Below, one piece after another: positions 53,940 through 63,689 of a DNA stretch of 64,000 nt. Within the stretch, counting starts at the first letter, position 1. Each line of letters starts with the position of its first letter. The notes under the pieces were generated by a model, which searched no databases, was not told where the DNA came from, and saw nothing but the letters and a program-made list of their open reading frames with translations. The position numbers were made by a program, and so were the translations under genes. The DNA comes from Streptomyces sp. MH60 (GTDB lineage: Bacteria > Actinomycetota > Actinomycetes > Streptomycetales > Streptomycetaceae): positions 1 through 64,000 of the forward strand of contig NZ_MULI01000041.1 of assembly GCF_002939385.1 (NCBI RefSeq). The letters run 5' to 3'.

Positions 53940-55574
53940 ATGCGCGGAGCCAGGCACGCCAAATGGGCCGCTTGCGCGGCGGCGGCAGCCCTCGCGGCGA
54001 CGGCCTGCGGCGGCGGAGGCGGGGACGGGGGCGGCGGCGGGAACGGCGGCGGCGTGCTCAGCTCCTCCTGGGGCGACCCCCAGAACCCGCTGGAGCCGGC
54101 CAACACCAACGAGGTGCAGGGCGGCAAGGTGCTCGACATGATCTTCCGGGGGCTGAAGAAGTACGACCCGAAGACCGGCGAGGCGAAGGACATGCTCGCC
54201 GAGAAGATCGACACCTCCGACTCGCAGAACTACACGGTCACCGTCAAGGACGGCTGGACCTTCAGCAACGGCGAGAAGGTCACCGCCCAGTCCTTCGTGG
54301 ACGCCTGGAACTACGGCGCGAGCCTGAAGAACAACCAGCGCAACGCGTACTTCTTCGCGTACATCGACGGCTACGACAAGGTGCACCCCGAGAGCGGCTC
54401 ACAGAGCGCCGACACGCTCTCCGGGCTGAAGGTGACAGGACCGCGCACCTTCACCGTCAAGCTCGGCCAGAAGTTCTCCAGCTTCCCCGACACCCTCGGC
54501 TACAACGCCTTCGCGCCGCTGCCCAAGGCATTCTTCGACGACCACGACGCCTGGCTGAAGAAGCCGGTCGGCAACGGCCCCTACCAGGTCGACAACTACA
54601 CCCGCGGCTCCCAGATGTCCCTGCGCAAGTGGGACGACTACCCCGGGCCCGACAAGGCGCAGAACGGCGGCGTGGACCTCAAGGTCTACACCGACAACAA
54701 CACCGCCTACACCGACCTGATCGCGGGCAACCTCGACCTCGTCGACGACGTCCCGGCCTCCCAGCTCAAGAACGTCAAGAACGACCTCGGCGACCGGTAC
54801 ATCAACACCCCGGCCGGCATCATCCAGACCCTCGCCTTCCCGTTCTACGACGACGACTGGAACAAGTCCGGCTCCGACAAGGTCCGCACCGGCCTGTCCA
54901 TGGCGATCGACCGCAAGCAGATCACCGACACGATCTTCCAGAAGACCCGCACCCCGGCCACCGACTGGACCTCACCGGTCCTCGGCGAGGACGGCGGCTA
55001 CAAGCCGGGCCTGTGCGGGGACGCCTGCGAGTACAACGCCGACCAGGCCAAGAAGCTGATCAAGGAGGGCGGCGGACTCCCCGGCGGCCAGGTCAAGATC
55101 ACGTACAACGCCGACACCGGCTCCCACAAGCAGTGGGTCGACGCGGTCTGCAACTCCATCAACAACGCCCTGGACAACGACCGCGCCTGCGCCGGCAACC
55201 CGGTCGGCACCTTCGCCGACTTCCGCAACCAGATCACCGGCAAGAAGATGAGCGGTCCCTTCCGCGCCGGCTGGCAGATGGACTACCCGCTCATCCAGAA
55301 CTTCCTCCAGCCGCTCTACTACACCAACGCCTCCTCCAACGACGGCAAGTGGTCCAACAAGGAGTTCGACGGGCTCGTCGACAAGGCCAACGGCCAGACC
55401 GACACCGCCGCGGCCGTCAAGACCTTCCAGCAGGCCGAGGGGGTCGTCCGGGACAACATGGCGGCCATCCCGCTCTGGTACCAGAACGGCAGCGCGGGCT
55501 ACTCGGACCGGCTCTCCGACGTGGCGCTCAACCCGTTCAGCGTCCCGGTCTACAACGAGATCAAGGTCGGCTGA
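53940..55574 (+). CDS. Oligopeptide-binding lipoprotein of a second ABC operon
   Basis: A 544-residue SBP5 lipoprotein with lipobox 'LAATAC' (Cys23), a Gly-rich linker of about 20 residues and a binding domain ('NPLEPANTNEVQGGKVLDMI', 'FRGLKKYDPKTGEAKDMLAE', 'WTFSNGEKVTAQSFVDAWNY'). The pattern is closer to oligopeptide (OppA/DppA) binding proteins than BldKB is. RBS GAGGAGG lies before the ATG. It heads an operon ordered lipoprotein-permease-permease-ATPase-ATPase. Confidence 0.92.
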   Translation: MRGARHAKWAACAAAAALAATACGGGGGDGGGGGNGGGVLSSSWGDPQNPLEPANTNEVQGGKVLDMIFRGLKKYDPKTGEAKDMLAEKIDTSDSQNYTVTVKDGWTFSNGEKVTAQSFVDAWNYGASLKNNQRNAYFFAYIDGYDKVHPESGSQSADTLSGLKVTGPRTFTVKLGQKFSSFPDTLGYNAFAPLPKAFFDDHDAWLKKPVGNGPYQVDNYTRGSQMSLRKWDDYPGPDKAQNGGVDLKVYTDNNTAYTDLIAGNLDLVDDVPASQLKNVKNDLGDRYINTPAGIIQTLAFPFYDDDWNKSGSDKVRTGLSMAIDRKQITDTIFQKTRTPATDWTSPVLGEDGGYKPGLCGDACEYNADQAKKLIKEGGGLPGGQVKITYNADTGSHKQWVDAVCNSINNALDNDRACAGNPVGTFADFRNQITGKKMSGPFRAGWQMDYPLIQNFLQPLYYTNASSNDGKWSNKEFDGLVDKANGQTDTAAAVKTFQQAEGVVRDNMAAIPLWYQNGSAGYSDRLSDVALNPFSVPVYNEIKVG

Positions 55575-55583
55575 GGGGGCGCC

Positions 55584-56507
55584 ATGGGACGCTATGTCGT
55601 CCGGCGGCTGCTCCAGATGATCCCGGTCTTCATCGGGGCCACGCTGCTGATCTTCCTGATGGTCAACGTGATGGGCGACCCCATCGCGGGCCTGTGCGGC
55701 GACCGGGAGTGCGACCCGGCGACGGCCGCGCAGCTGCGGCACGAGTTCGGCCTCGACCAGCCCGTGTGGCGGCAGTACGTCACCTACATGGGCAACGTCT
55801 TCACCGGCGACTTCGGCACCGCCTTCAACGGCCAGCCGGTCACCGAGCTGATGGGCACGGCGTTCCCGGTCACCATCCGGCTCACCATCGTCGCGATCCT
55901 CTTCGAGATCATCGTGGGGATCATCCTCGGCGTCGTCACCGGCCTGCGCCGCGGCCGCCCCGTCGACACCGGGGTGCTGCTCCTGACCCTCGTCGTCATC
56001 TCCGTCCCCACCTTCGTCACCGGCCTGCTGCTCCAGCTGCTGCTCGGCGTCAAGTGGGGCTGGATCGACCCGGCCGTCTCCTCCGACGCGCTCTTCGGCG
56101 AGCTGATCGTCCCCGGCCTGGTCCTCGCCTCGGTCTCGCTGGCCTACGTCACCCGGCTGACCCGCACCTCCATCGCCGAGAACCGGCGTTCCGACTACGT
56201 CCGCACCGCCATCGCCAAGGGCCTGCCCCGCCACCGGGTCATCACCCGGCACCTGCTGCGCAACTCCCTGATCCCCGTCGTCACCTTCATCGGCACCGAC
56301 ATCGGCGCCCTGATGGGCGGCGCCATCGTCACCGAGCGGATCTTCAACATCCACGGCGTCGGCTACCAGCTCTACCAGGGCATCCTGCGCCAGAACACCC
56401 AGACCGTCGTCGGCTTCGTCACCGTCCTGGTCCTCGTCTTCCTCGTCGCCAACCTCGTCGTCGACCTCCTGTACGCCGTACTCGACCCGAGGATCCGCTA
56501 TGCCTGA
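55584..56507 (+). CDS. Oligopeptide ABC permease (DppB/OppB-like)
   Basis: A 307-residue permease with an N-terminal helix ('RRLLQMIPVFIGATLLIFLM'), an outer loop with 'GLCGDRECDPATAAQLRHEF' and 'LDQPVWRQYVTYMGNVFTGD', and the coupling loop 'YVRTAIAKGLPRHRVITRHL'. It starts 9 bp after the lipoprotein gene and overlaps the next permease gene by 8 bp, a tight translational coupling. Confidence 0.92.
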   Translation: MGRYVVRRLLQMIPVFIGATLLIFLMVNVMGDPIAGLCGDRECDPATAAQLRHEFGLDQPVWRQYVTYMGNVFTGDFGTAFNGQPVTELMGTAFPVTIRLTIVAILFEIIVGIILGVVTGLRRGRPVDTGVLLLTLVVISVPTFVTGLLLQLLLGVKWGWIDPAVSSDALFGELIVPGLVLASVSLAYVTRLTRTSIAENRRSDYVRTAIAKGLPRHRVITRHLLRNSLIPVVTFIGTDIGALMGGAIVTERIFNIHGVGYQLYQGILRQNTQTVVGFVTVLVLVFLVANLVVDLLYAVLDPRIRYA

Positions 56508-57480
56508 TCAGGAGCCCTACGAGCCCGAGCGCGCCGTCGCCGGCACCGGCATGGGCGGCACGATGGACCTCGGCACCAGCGAGGCGGTCACGCTGGAGCA
56601 GCCGCCGGGACCGGACGGGGCGGACCCGCGGGACAAGCCCCGCAGCCTGTGGTCCGACGCCTGGCACGACCTGCGCCGCAACCCCGTCTTCATCATCTCG
56701 GCCCTGGTCATCCTCTTCCTGGTCGTCATCTCCATCTGGCCCTCGCTGATCGCCTCCGGCAACCCCCTCAAGTGCGACCTGGCCAAGGCCCAGGAAGGCT
56801 CCCAGCCCGGCCACCCCTTCGGCTTCAACGGCCAGGGCTGCGACGTCTACACCCGCACCGTGTACGGGGCCCGCACCTCGGTGGCGGTCGGCATCCTCGC
56901 CACGCTCGGCGTCGCCGTCCTCGGCAGCGTCCTCGGCGGCCTCGCCGGGTTCTTCGGCGGCGGCGGGGACGCGGTGCTGTCCCGGATCACCGACATCTTC
57001 TTCGCGATCCCGGTGGTCCTCGGCGGTCTCGTCCTGCTCTCCGTCATCACCAGCAACACCATCTGGCCGGTGATCGGCTTCATCGTGCTGCTCGGCTGGC
57101 CGCAGATCTCCCGCATCGCCCGCGGCTCCGTCATCACCGCCAAGCAGAACGACTACGTGCAGGCGGCGCGGGCGCTGGGCGCCTCCCACTCACGGCTCCT
57201 GCTGCGGCACATCGCACCCAACGCCGTCGCCCCGGTGATCGTCGTGGCGACCATCGCGCTCGGCACCTACATCTCGCTGGAGGCGACCCTGTCCTTCCTC
57301 GGCGTCGGCCTGAAGCCGCCCAGCGTCTCCTGGGGCATCGACATCTCCTCCGCCGCCCCCTACGTACGCAACGCCCCGCACGCGCTGCTGTGGCCGTCCG
57401 GAGCCCTCGCCATCACCGTCCTCGCGTTCATCATGCTCGGCGACGCGGTGCGCGACGCCCTCGACCCGAAGCTGAGGTGA
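56500..57480 (+). CDS. Oligopeptide ABC permease (DppC/OppC-like)
   Basis: A 326-residue permease. About 60 cytoplasmic residues precede helix 1 ('VFIISALVILFLVVISIWPS'); the outer loop holds 'GQGCDVYTRTVYGARTSVAV' and the coupling loop is 'YVQAARALGASHSRLLLRHI'. It pairs with the preceding permease in the membrane. The start overlaps the upstream gene. Confidence 0.92.
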   Translation: MPDQEPYEPERAVAGTGMGGTMDLGTSEAVTLEQPPGPDGADPRDKPRSLWSDAWHDLRRNPVFIISALVILFLVVISIWPSLIASGNPLKCDLAKAQEGSQPGHPFGFNGQGCDVYTRTVYGARTSVAVGILATLGVAVLGSVLGGLAGFFGGGGDAVLSRITDIFFAIPVVLGGLVLLSVITSNTIWPVIGFIVLLGWPQISRIARGSVITAKQNDYVQAARALGASHSRLLLRHIAPNAVAPVIVVATIALGTYISLEATLSFLGVGLKPPSVSWGIDISSAAPYVRNAPHALLWPSGALAITVLAFIMLGDAVRDALDPKLR

Positions 57481-57488
57481 GCCGTCGC

Positions 57489-58464
<976 letters not shown>

Positions 58465-58472
<8 letters not shown>

Positions 58473-59529
58473 GACCACGGAGCCGATCCTCGAAGTCCGC
58501 GGCCTGGTCAAGCACTACCCGCTGACCTCCGGCATCCTCTTCAAGAAGCAGGTCGGCGCGGTCAAGGCCGTCGACGGCGTGGACTTCGAACTGGCCCGCG
58601 GCGAGACCCTCGGCATCGTCGGCGAGTCCGGCTGCGGCAAGTCCACGGTCGCCAAGATGCTGGTCAACCTGGAGAAGCCGACGGCGGGGGAGATCCGCTA
58701 CAAGGGCGAGGACATCACCCGCCTGACCGGGAAGGCGCTGAAGTCCGTACGCCGCAACATCCAGATGGTCTTCCAGGACCCTTACACCTCCCTCAACCCC
58801 CGTATGACGGTGGGCGACATCATCGGCGAGGCGTACGACATCCACCCGGAAGTGGCCCCGAAGGGCGACCGCCGGAAGCGGGTCCAGGACCTGCTGGACG
58901 TGGTCGGCCTGAACCCGGAGTACATCAACCGCTACCCCCACCAGTTCTCCGGCGGCCAGCGCCAGCGCATCGGCATCGCGCGGGGCCTGGCGCTGCGCCC
59001 GGAGATCATCGTCGCCGACGAGCCGGTCTCGGCCCTCGACGTGTCCGTGCAGGCCCAGGTGATCAACCTGATGGGCCGCCTCCAGGACGAGTTCGACCTC
59101 TCCTACATCTTCATCGCCCACGACCTGTCGATCGTCCGGCACATCTCCGACCGGGTCGGCGTGATGTACCTGGGCCGCATCGTGGAGACGGGCCGGGACG
59201 CGGAGATCTACGACCACCCCACGCACCCCTACACCCAGGCGCTGCTGTCCGCGGTACCGGTGCCCGACCCGGAGGCCCGGGAGCACCGCGAGCGGATCAT
59301 CCTGGCCGGCGACGTTCCGTCCCCGACCGACATCCCCTCCGGCTGCCGCTTCCGCACCCGCTGCTGGAAGGCACGGGAGCGCTGCGCGCTGGAGGTGCCG
59401 GCCCTCGCCGTGCCCGCCGAGTTCCGCTCGGTCTCCGGGCCCGCGGCGCACGACTCCGCCTGCCACTTCGCGGAGGAGAAGCAGGTGGTTCCGCCCGAGG
59501 GAGAGGGCGAGGGCAGCGGGCCGGGGTGA
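58465..59529 (+). CDS. Oligopeptide ABC ATPase (DppF/OppF-like)
   Basis: A 354-residue ATPase: Walker A 'GESGCGKSTVAKMLVNL', Q-loop 'QMVFQDPYTSLNPRMT', signature 'FSGGQRQRIGIARGL', Walker B 'IIVADEPVSALDVS', H-loop 'FIAHDLSIVRH', and the HPY cysteines ('GCRFRTRCWKARERC', 'SACHFAE'). It forms the ATPase pair with the preceding gene and ends the second peptide-import operon. Confidence 0.94.
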
Positions 59530-59558
59530 CATGGTCCCCGGCCCGCTCACGGCACCCG

Positions 59559-59593
59559 CACGGCCGTACGCCGATCAGCGTGGCGCGGCCGTG
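59559..59593. terminator. Hairpin between the second opp operon and the S9 peptidase gene
   Basis: CACGGCCG (59559-59566) pairs with CGGCCGTG (59586-59593), with partial inner pairing, between converging genes. Confidence 0.6.
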
Positions 59594-59661
59594 TGTCGAG
59601 GCCGCTTCGGTGAAGTTACCCGCGTGTCAAAGGCGTCGGCGTACGGGTGACGCGGCCGGCG

Positions 59662-61785
59662 TCACGCCGGGGCGGGCAGCGACCGCTTGAGGAAGTCCAC
59701 CTGGAGCCGCAGCAGGTTCTCGGCGACCGACTCCTGCGGGGTCATGTGCGTGACGCCGGACAGCGGCAGCACCTCGTGCGGCCGGCCGGCCGCCAGCAGG
59801 GCCGAGGACAGCCGCAGCGAGTGGGCGACCACCACGTTGTCGTCCGCGAGGCCGTGGATGACCATCATGGGCCGGTGCGGCTCGGCGGCGTCGACCAGTC
59901 CGGCGTCGTCGATCAGCGAGTTGCGGCGGTAGACGTCCGGCCGCTCACCGGGGTCGCCGAGGTAGCGCTCCTGGTAGTGGGTGTCGTAGAGCCGCAGGTC
60001 GGTGACCGGGGCGCCCACCACGGCGGCGTGGAAGACGTCCGGCCGGCGCAGCGCCGCGAGGGCGGCCAGATAGCCGCCGAAGGACCACCCCCGGATGGCG
60101 ACGCGGCCCAGGTCCAGCGGGAAGTCGGCGGCGAGGGCGTGCAGCGTGTCCACCTGGTCCTGGAGCACGACGGCGGCCAGGTCGTCCTTGACGGCCTTCT
60201 CCCAGGCGGGGGAGCGCCCCGGGGTGCCCCGTCCGTCGGCGACCACCACCGCGAAGCCCTGGTCGGCGAACCACTGCGAGGTGAGGTGGGCGTTGTGCGC
60301 GGCCACGACGCGCTGGCCGTGCGGGCCGCCGTAGGGGTCCAGGAGGACGGGGAGGGGGGTGTCACCGTGGTAGTCCGTTGGCATAAGCACGGCGCACGGG
60401 ACACGCCGTGCGCCCCCTTGGGTGAGGGTCACGCGCGGGGACAAACCGGGGTCTTCCGCATAGGACGCGATGGTCGCCGTCGGCTTCGCGTCCCGCAGCA
60501 CCCGCACCAGGGCGCCCGGCCGGTCCAGGGTGGCGGAGACGAGCACGGTCACGTCCCCCGCGCGCACCGCCGAGTGCACGCCGGGCTCCTGCGAGAGGCG
60601 TTCCACACCGAGTTCGTTCACCCGGTACACGTGCACCTCGCCGGTCTCCGCCTCGGCCGCCTCCTCGCCCGCCGAGGCGGAGACCAGCACGTCGTCGGCC
60701 CCGACGTCCAGCACCGCCCGCAGGTGCAACTGGGCGCCGGTGAGCGGCCGTTCACCCACCGCGAGCACCCGCGCGCCGCCCTCGTCGGCGATCCGCACGA
60801 GTCGGCCCGAGGGACTCCAGCAGGGCACCCCGGGGAAGAGTTCCAGCCAAATTGGATCTTCGTCGGCGTGCACCATCCGGGTCGCCCCCGACGCGGTGTC
60901 CACCGCCAGGTACAGCTGGCTGCGCTGGTCGCGCGCCTGTACGAGAAGCAGCGGCACACCCGCCGCTGACCAGTGCACTCGCGCCAGATACGGATACCGC
61001 GCCCGGTCCCAGAGGACCTCCGTGCGCCCCCCGTCGAGACCGACGAGGAACAGCCGTACGTCCGCGTTGGCGGTGCCCGCCGCCGGGTACGGCACGTGTT
61101 GTGGATCACGTCCGGGGTGGGCGGGGTCGGAGATCCACCAGCGCTGGACCGGCGTGTCGTCCACGCGCGCCACCAGCAGCCGGTCCGACTCCGGGCTCCA
61201 CCAGAAGCCCCGGCCGCGCGCCATCTCCTCGGCCGCCACGAACTCGGCGAGCCCGTACGTGACGCCCTCGCCGTCCGCCTCGGCCAGCGCCCGGTCCCCG
61301 TCACCCTCGGCGCCCACCACCCGCAGGGCGCCCCGGGCGACGTACGCGACGTGCCGGCCGTCGGGGGAGGGGCGCGGGTCGATCACCGGCCCGGGGGTGC
61401 GCAGCTCGCGCGCGGTGCCGACCCGCAGCTCGGCCGTGAAGAGCCGCCCCGACAGCGCGAAGGAGGCCAGCTCGACCGCCGAGTCGGTGGCGTAGCCGAC
61501 GATCCCGGCGCCGCCCTCGCGGCTGCGCTCACGCCGGGCCCGTTCCTCGGGCGACAGGCGTTCCTCGGTGCCGCCCAGCAGGGCGCGCGGGTCGGCGGCG
61601 ACGCGCTCCCCGCCCTCCTCGACGTCCAGCACCCACAGGGAGTTCGCCCGGTCGGTACCGGTACCGGAGCGCAGGAAGGCGACCCGTGAACCATCGGGTG
61701 CCACGGTGAACGAACGCGGCGCGCCGAGCGTGAACCGCTGGGTGCGGGCGTGCCGTTTGGGGAAGGAGTCGGACTCGGTCGTCAT
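59662..61785 (-). CDS. Prolyl oligopeptidase-family serine peptidase (DPP-IV-like, S9B)
   Basis: A 707-residue cytoplasmic peptidase. The N-terminal beta-propeller (to about 430) contains 'LAEFVAAEEMARGRGFWWSP', the double-Glu motif that holds the substrate amino terminus in DPP-IV. The C-terminal hydrolase has Ser in 'IRGWSFGGYLAALAAL', Asp in 'VIHGLADDNVV' and His in 'SGVTHMTPQ'. It should remove X-Pro or X-Ala dipeptides. Next to two peptide importers it may process imported peptides. The ATG at 61785 lies 6 nt after TATGGT, suggesting a leaderless message. Confidence 0.9.
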   Translation of the reverse strand: MTTESDSFPKRHARTQRFTLGAPRSFTVAPDGSRVAFLRSGTGTDRANSLWVLDVEEGGERVAADPRALLGGTEERLSPEERARRERSREGGAGIVGYATDSAVELASFALSGRLFTAELRVGTARELRTPGPVIDPRPSPDGRHVAYVARGALRVVGAEGDGDRALAEADGEGVTYGLAEFVAAEEMARGRGFWWSPESDRLLVARVDDTPVQRWWISDPAHPGRDPQHVPYPAAGTANADVRLFLVGLDGGRTEVLWDRARYPYLARVHWSAAGVPLLLVQARDQRSQLYLAVDTASGATRMVHADEDPIWLELFPGVPCWSPSGRLVRIADEGGARVLAVGERPLTGAQLHLRAVLDVGADDVLVSASAGEEAAEAETGEVHVYRVNELGVERLSQEPGVHSAVRAGDVTVLVSATLDRPGALVRVLRDAKPTATIASYAEDPGLSPRVTLTQGGARRVPCAVLMPTDYHGDTPLPVLLDPYGGPHGQRVVAAHNAHLTSQWFADQGFAVVVADGRGTPGRSPAWEKAVKDDLAAVVLQDQVDTLHALAADFPLDLGRVAIRGWSFGGYLAALAALRRPDVFHAAVVGAPVTDLRLYDTHYQERYLGDPGERPDVYRRNSLIDDAGLVDAAEPHRPMMVIHGLADDNVVVAHSLRLSSALLAAGRPHEVLPLSGVTHMTPQESVAENLLRLQVDFLKRSLPAPA

Positions 61786-61791
61786 GCCTTG

Positions 61792-61797
61792 ACCATA
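61792..61797 (-). promoter_or_regulatory. -10 TATGGT, likely leaderless start for the S9 peptidase
   Basis: TATGGT on the minus strand ends 6 nt before the ATG at 61785; AAGG just before the ATG is too close for an RBS. Confidence 0.4.
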
Positions 61798-61860
61798 TTG
61801 GCCATGCGCCCCCTTGTGCGGCCGTGCGCCGAGAGATGCGCGCGCACGGATAGTTATGAT

Positions 61861-61875
61861 CACTAGCGCATAGTG
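61861..61875. promoter_or_regulatory. Inverted repeat CACTA-N5-TAGTG in a divergent promoter region
   Basis: Exact 5-bp arms (61861-61865, 61871-61875) flanked by GAT/ATC, between the S9 peptidase and the small membrane protein gene. A possible shared operator. Confidence 0.35.
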
Positions 61876-61974
61876 GGTATCAACCAGGTGCCCCGTTGCG
61901 TGGATTTATCTGCCCCGAGCTCCGACTGCGACCGACCCCCCCCGTGTCCCTGGGCCCATTGGAGGTGAGCCGCC

Positions 61975-62169
61975 GTGGCACTCTCGATTTCGGCGGTTGT
62001 GCTGCTGGCGATCATCGTCTTCCTGCTGGTCAAGAAGTCAGGATTGAAGGCGGGCCATGCGATCGTGTGCATGCTCCTCGGCTTCTACCTGGCCTCCTCG
62101 ACGATCGCTCCCACGATCAGCGATCTGACGACCAACATCGCCGGGATGATCGGGAGCATCAACTTCTGA
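61975..62169 (+). CDS. Small membrane protein
   Basis: A 64-residue protein with two hydrophobic helices ('SISAVVLLAIIVFLLVKKSG', 'AGHAIVCMLLGFYLASSTIA') and a short outer or inner tail. GGAGGTGA precedes the GTG start at ideal spacing, so it is well translated. I recall similar small proteins beside mshB in other Streptomyces but know no function. It lies 41 bp upstream of mshB. Confidence 0.82.
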   Translation: MALSISAVVLLAIIVFLLVKKSGLKAGHAIVCMLLGFYLASSTIAPTISDLTTNIAGMIGSINF

Positions 62170-62198
62170 CGTCCGTGCCGACGCCGGCGCGGGCCTCA

Positions 62199-62204
62199 TA
62201 AGGT
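62199..62204 (+). promoter_or_regulatory. TAAGGT element 6 nt before mshB
   Basis: TAAGGT-N6-ATG fits the leaderless pattern, but the purine run AAGGTGGGGG could equally be an RBS. Confidence 0.3.
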
Positions 62205-62210
62205 GGGGGC

Positions 62211-63116
62211 ATGACGGAACCACCCGCCCGGCGTCTGCTGCTGGTGCACGCGCACCCGGACGACGAGTCGATCAACAACGGCGTCACCATGGCCCGGTAC
62301 GCGGCCGAGGGCGCGCACGTGACGCTGGTGACCTGCACCCTCGGCGAGCGGGGCGAGGTCATTCCGCCCGCGCTCGCCCACCTGTCCGGAGCCGCCCTCG
62401 GCGGGCACCGCAGGGGTGAGCTGGCGGACGCGATGCGCGCGCTCGGCGTCGAGGACTTCCGGCTGCTCGGCGGGCCGGGGCGGTTCGCCGACTCCGGGAT
62501 GATGGGACTGCCCGACAACGACGACCCCGGCTGCCTGTGGCAGGCGGACGTCGACGCGGCCGCGGCCCTGCTCGTCGACGTGATCCGCGAGGTGCGCCCC
62601 CAGGTGCTCGTCACCTACGACCCGAACGGCGGCTACGGCCACCCCGACCACATCCAGGCCCACCGCATCGCCATGCGCGCGGTGGAGCTGGCGGACGAGG
62701 CCGGGTGCCCCGTCGCCAAGGTCTACTGGAACCGCGTGCCGCGCTCCTCCGTGGAGGACGCCTTCGCCCGGCTCCGGGACGACCTGCCCGGCCTGCCGTT
62801 CGACAGGGCGGCCGCTGTCGAGGACGTACCGGGCGTCGTCGACGACGAGCGGATCACCACCGAGATCCGCGGCGAGGGCACCGCGTACGCCGCCGCCAAG
62901 GCCGCCGCGATGCGCGCGCACGCCACCCAGATCACGGTCGCCGGACCGTACTTCGTCCTCTCCAACGACCTGGCCCAGCCGCTCCTCGCCACCGAGCACT
63001 ACGAACTGGTGCGCGGCGAGCGGGGCGGCGGCGACGGGCGCGAGAGCGACCTGTTCGCCGGGACCACCGGGAGCGCGGGGCCCTCCGCCGTCTCCGCGAC
63101 CGGAGCGGCCTCGTGA
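62211..63116 (+). CDS. mshB: Mycothiol biosynthesis deacetylase
   Basis: A 301-residue zinc deacetylase of the LmbE/PIG-L family, removing the acetyl group from GlcNAc-inositol in mycothiol synthesis. Zinc ligands are in 'HAHPDDESINNGVT' (His-Pro-Asp-Asp) and 'GGYGHPDHIQAHRIAM' (His-x-x-His). 'TCTLGERGEVIPP' and 'RALGVEDFRLLGGPGRFADS' are typical of MshB rather than the paralogous Mca. The last 25 residues are low-complexity. It overlaps the next gene by 4 bp (GTGA). Confidence 0.93.
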   Translation: MTEPPARRLLLVHAHPDDESINNGVTMARYAAEGAHVTLVTCTLGERGEVIPPALAHLSGAALGGHRRGELADAMRALGVEDFRLLGGPGRFADSGMMGLPDNDDPGCLWQADVDAAAALLVDVIREVRPQVLVTYDPNGGYGHPDHIQAHRIAMRAVELADEAGCPVAKVYWNRVPRSSVEDAFARLRDDLPGLPFDRAAAVEDVPGVVDDERITTEIRGEGTAYAAAKAAAMRAHATQITVAGPYFVLSNDLAQPLLATEHYELVRGERGGGDGRESDLFAGTTGSAGPSAVSATGAAS

Positions 63117-63535
63117 GCGGCCGCAACGAGCCGGCGAGCTCCGCGCTCGCCCAGCCGCTGCGCCCGCCCTCGCCCGGACGGGCCGCCCTGTACGCGGGGC
63201 TCTTCGTGCTCGGCGCCGTCCTCGGCGTGGCGGGCGCGCTGGTGCAGCCGGCCTGGTTCCCGGGCGGACTGCTGCTCGCGCTGGCCGCCGAGGCGGGGCT
63301 GTGTGTCGGGGCGGGCCGTGCCGTGGGGCGCCGGGGCGGGGCCGTCGCGCCCGCCCTCGGCTGGGCGCTCGCCGTGGTGCTGCTCACCACCAGCCGACCG
63401 GAGGGCGACTTCCTCTTCGCCGCCGGCGCCGGCTCCTATCTCTTCCTGCTCGGCGGCATCGCCGTTGCTGTGATCTGCGCCACCCTCGCGCCGGTGCGGC
63501 AACCGGACGGCGGCTCCGCCCGACTTCGCAAGTGA
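63113..63535 (+). CDS. DUF6113 membrane protein
   Basis: A 140-residue protein with about four hydrophobic helices ('ALYAGLFVLGAVLGVAGALV', 'GGLLLALAAEAGLCVGAGRA', 'APALGWALAVVLLTTSRPEG', 'SYLFLLGGIAVAVICATLAP'), matching the DUF6113 family found after mshB in Streptomyces. 'RPEGDFLF' between helices 3 and 4 is the family's conserved loop. Translation is coupled to mshB by the GTGA overlap. Function unknown. Confidence 0.82.
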   Translation: MSGRNEPASSALAQPLRPPSPGRAALYAGLFVLGAVLGVAGALVQPAWFPGGLLLALAAEAGLCVGAGRAVGRRGGAVAPALGWALAVVLLTTSRPEGDFLFAAGAGSYLFLLGGIAVAVICATLAPVRQPDGGSARLRK

Positions 63536-63689
63536 CGTACCGCTTCGCCGTGCCGCGGAGTGCGAGTCCCGTGTGGGTTTCCCCGGCGGTCACGGGATAC
63601 GTGTGAGAAGTGGCCAGTATGGTGGTGCGCGCCGCCGAGCCGCCCGCTGAAGGCGTGACGGGCGGCGGAGCCAACCGGGAGAACCTGCC

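Noticed and set aside
53849..56749. A 966-codon open frame on the plus strand
   Set aside because: Out-of-frame shadow over the lipoprotein and permease genes; Arg/His/Pro-rich with no domain.
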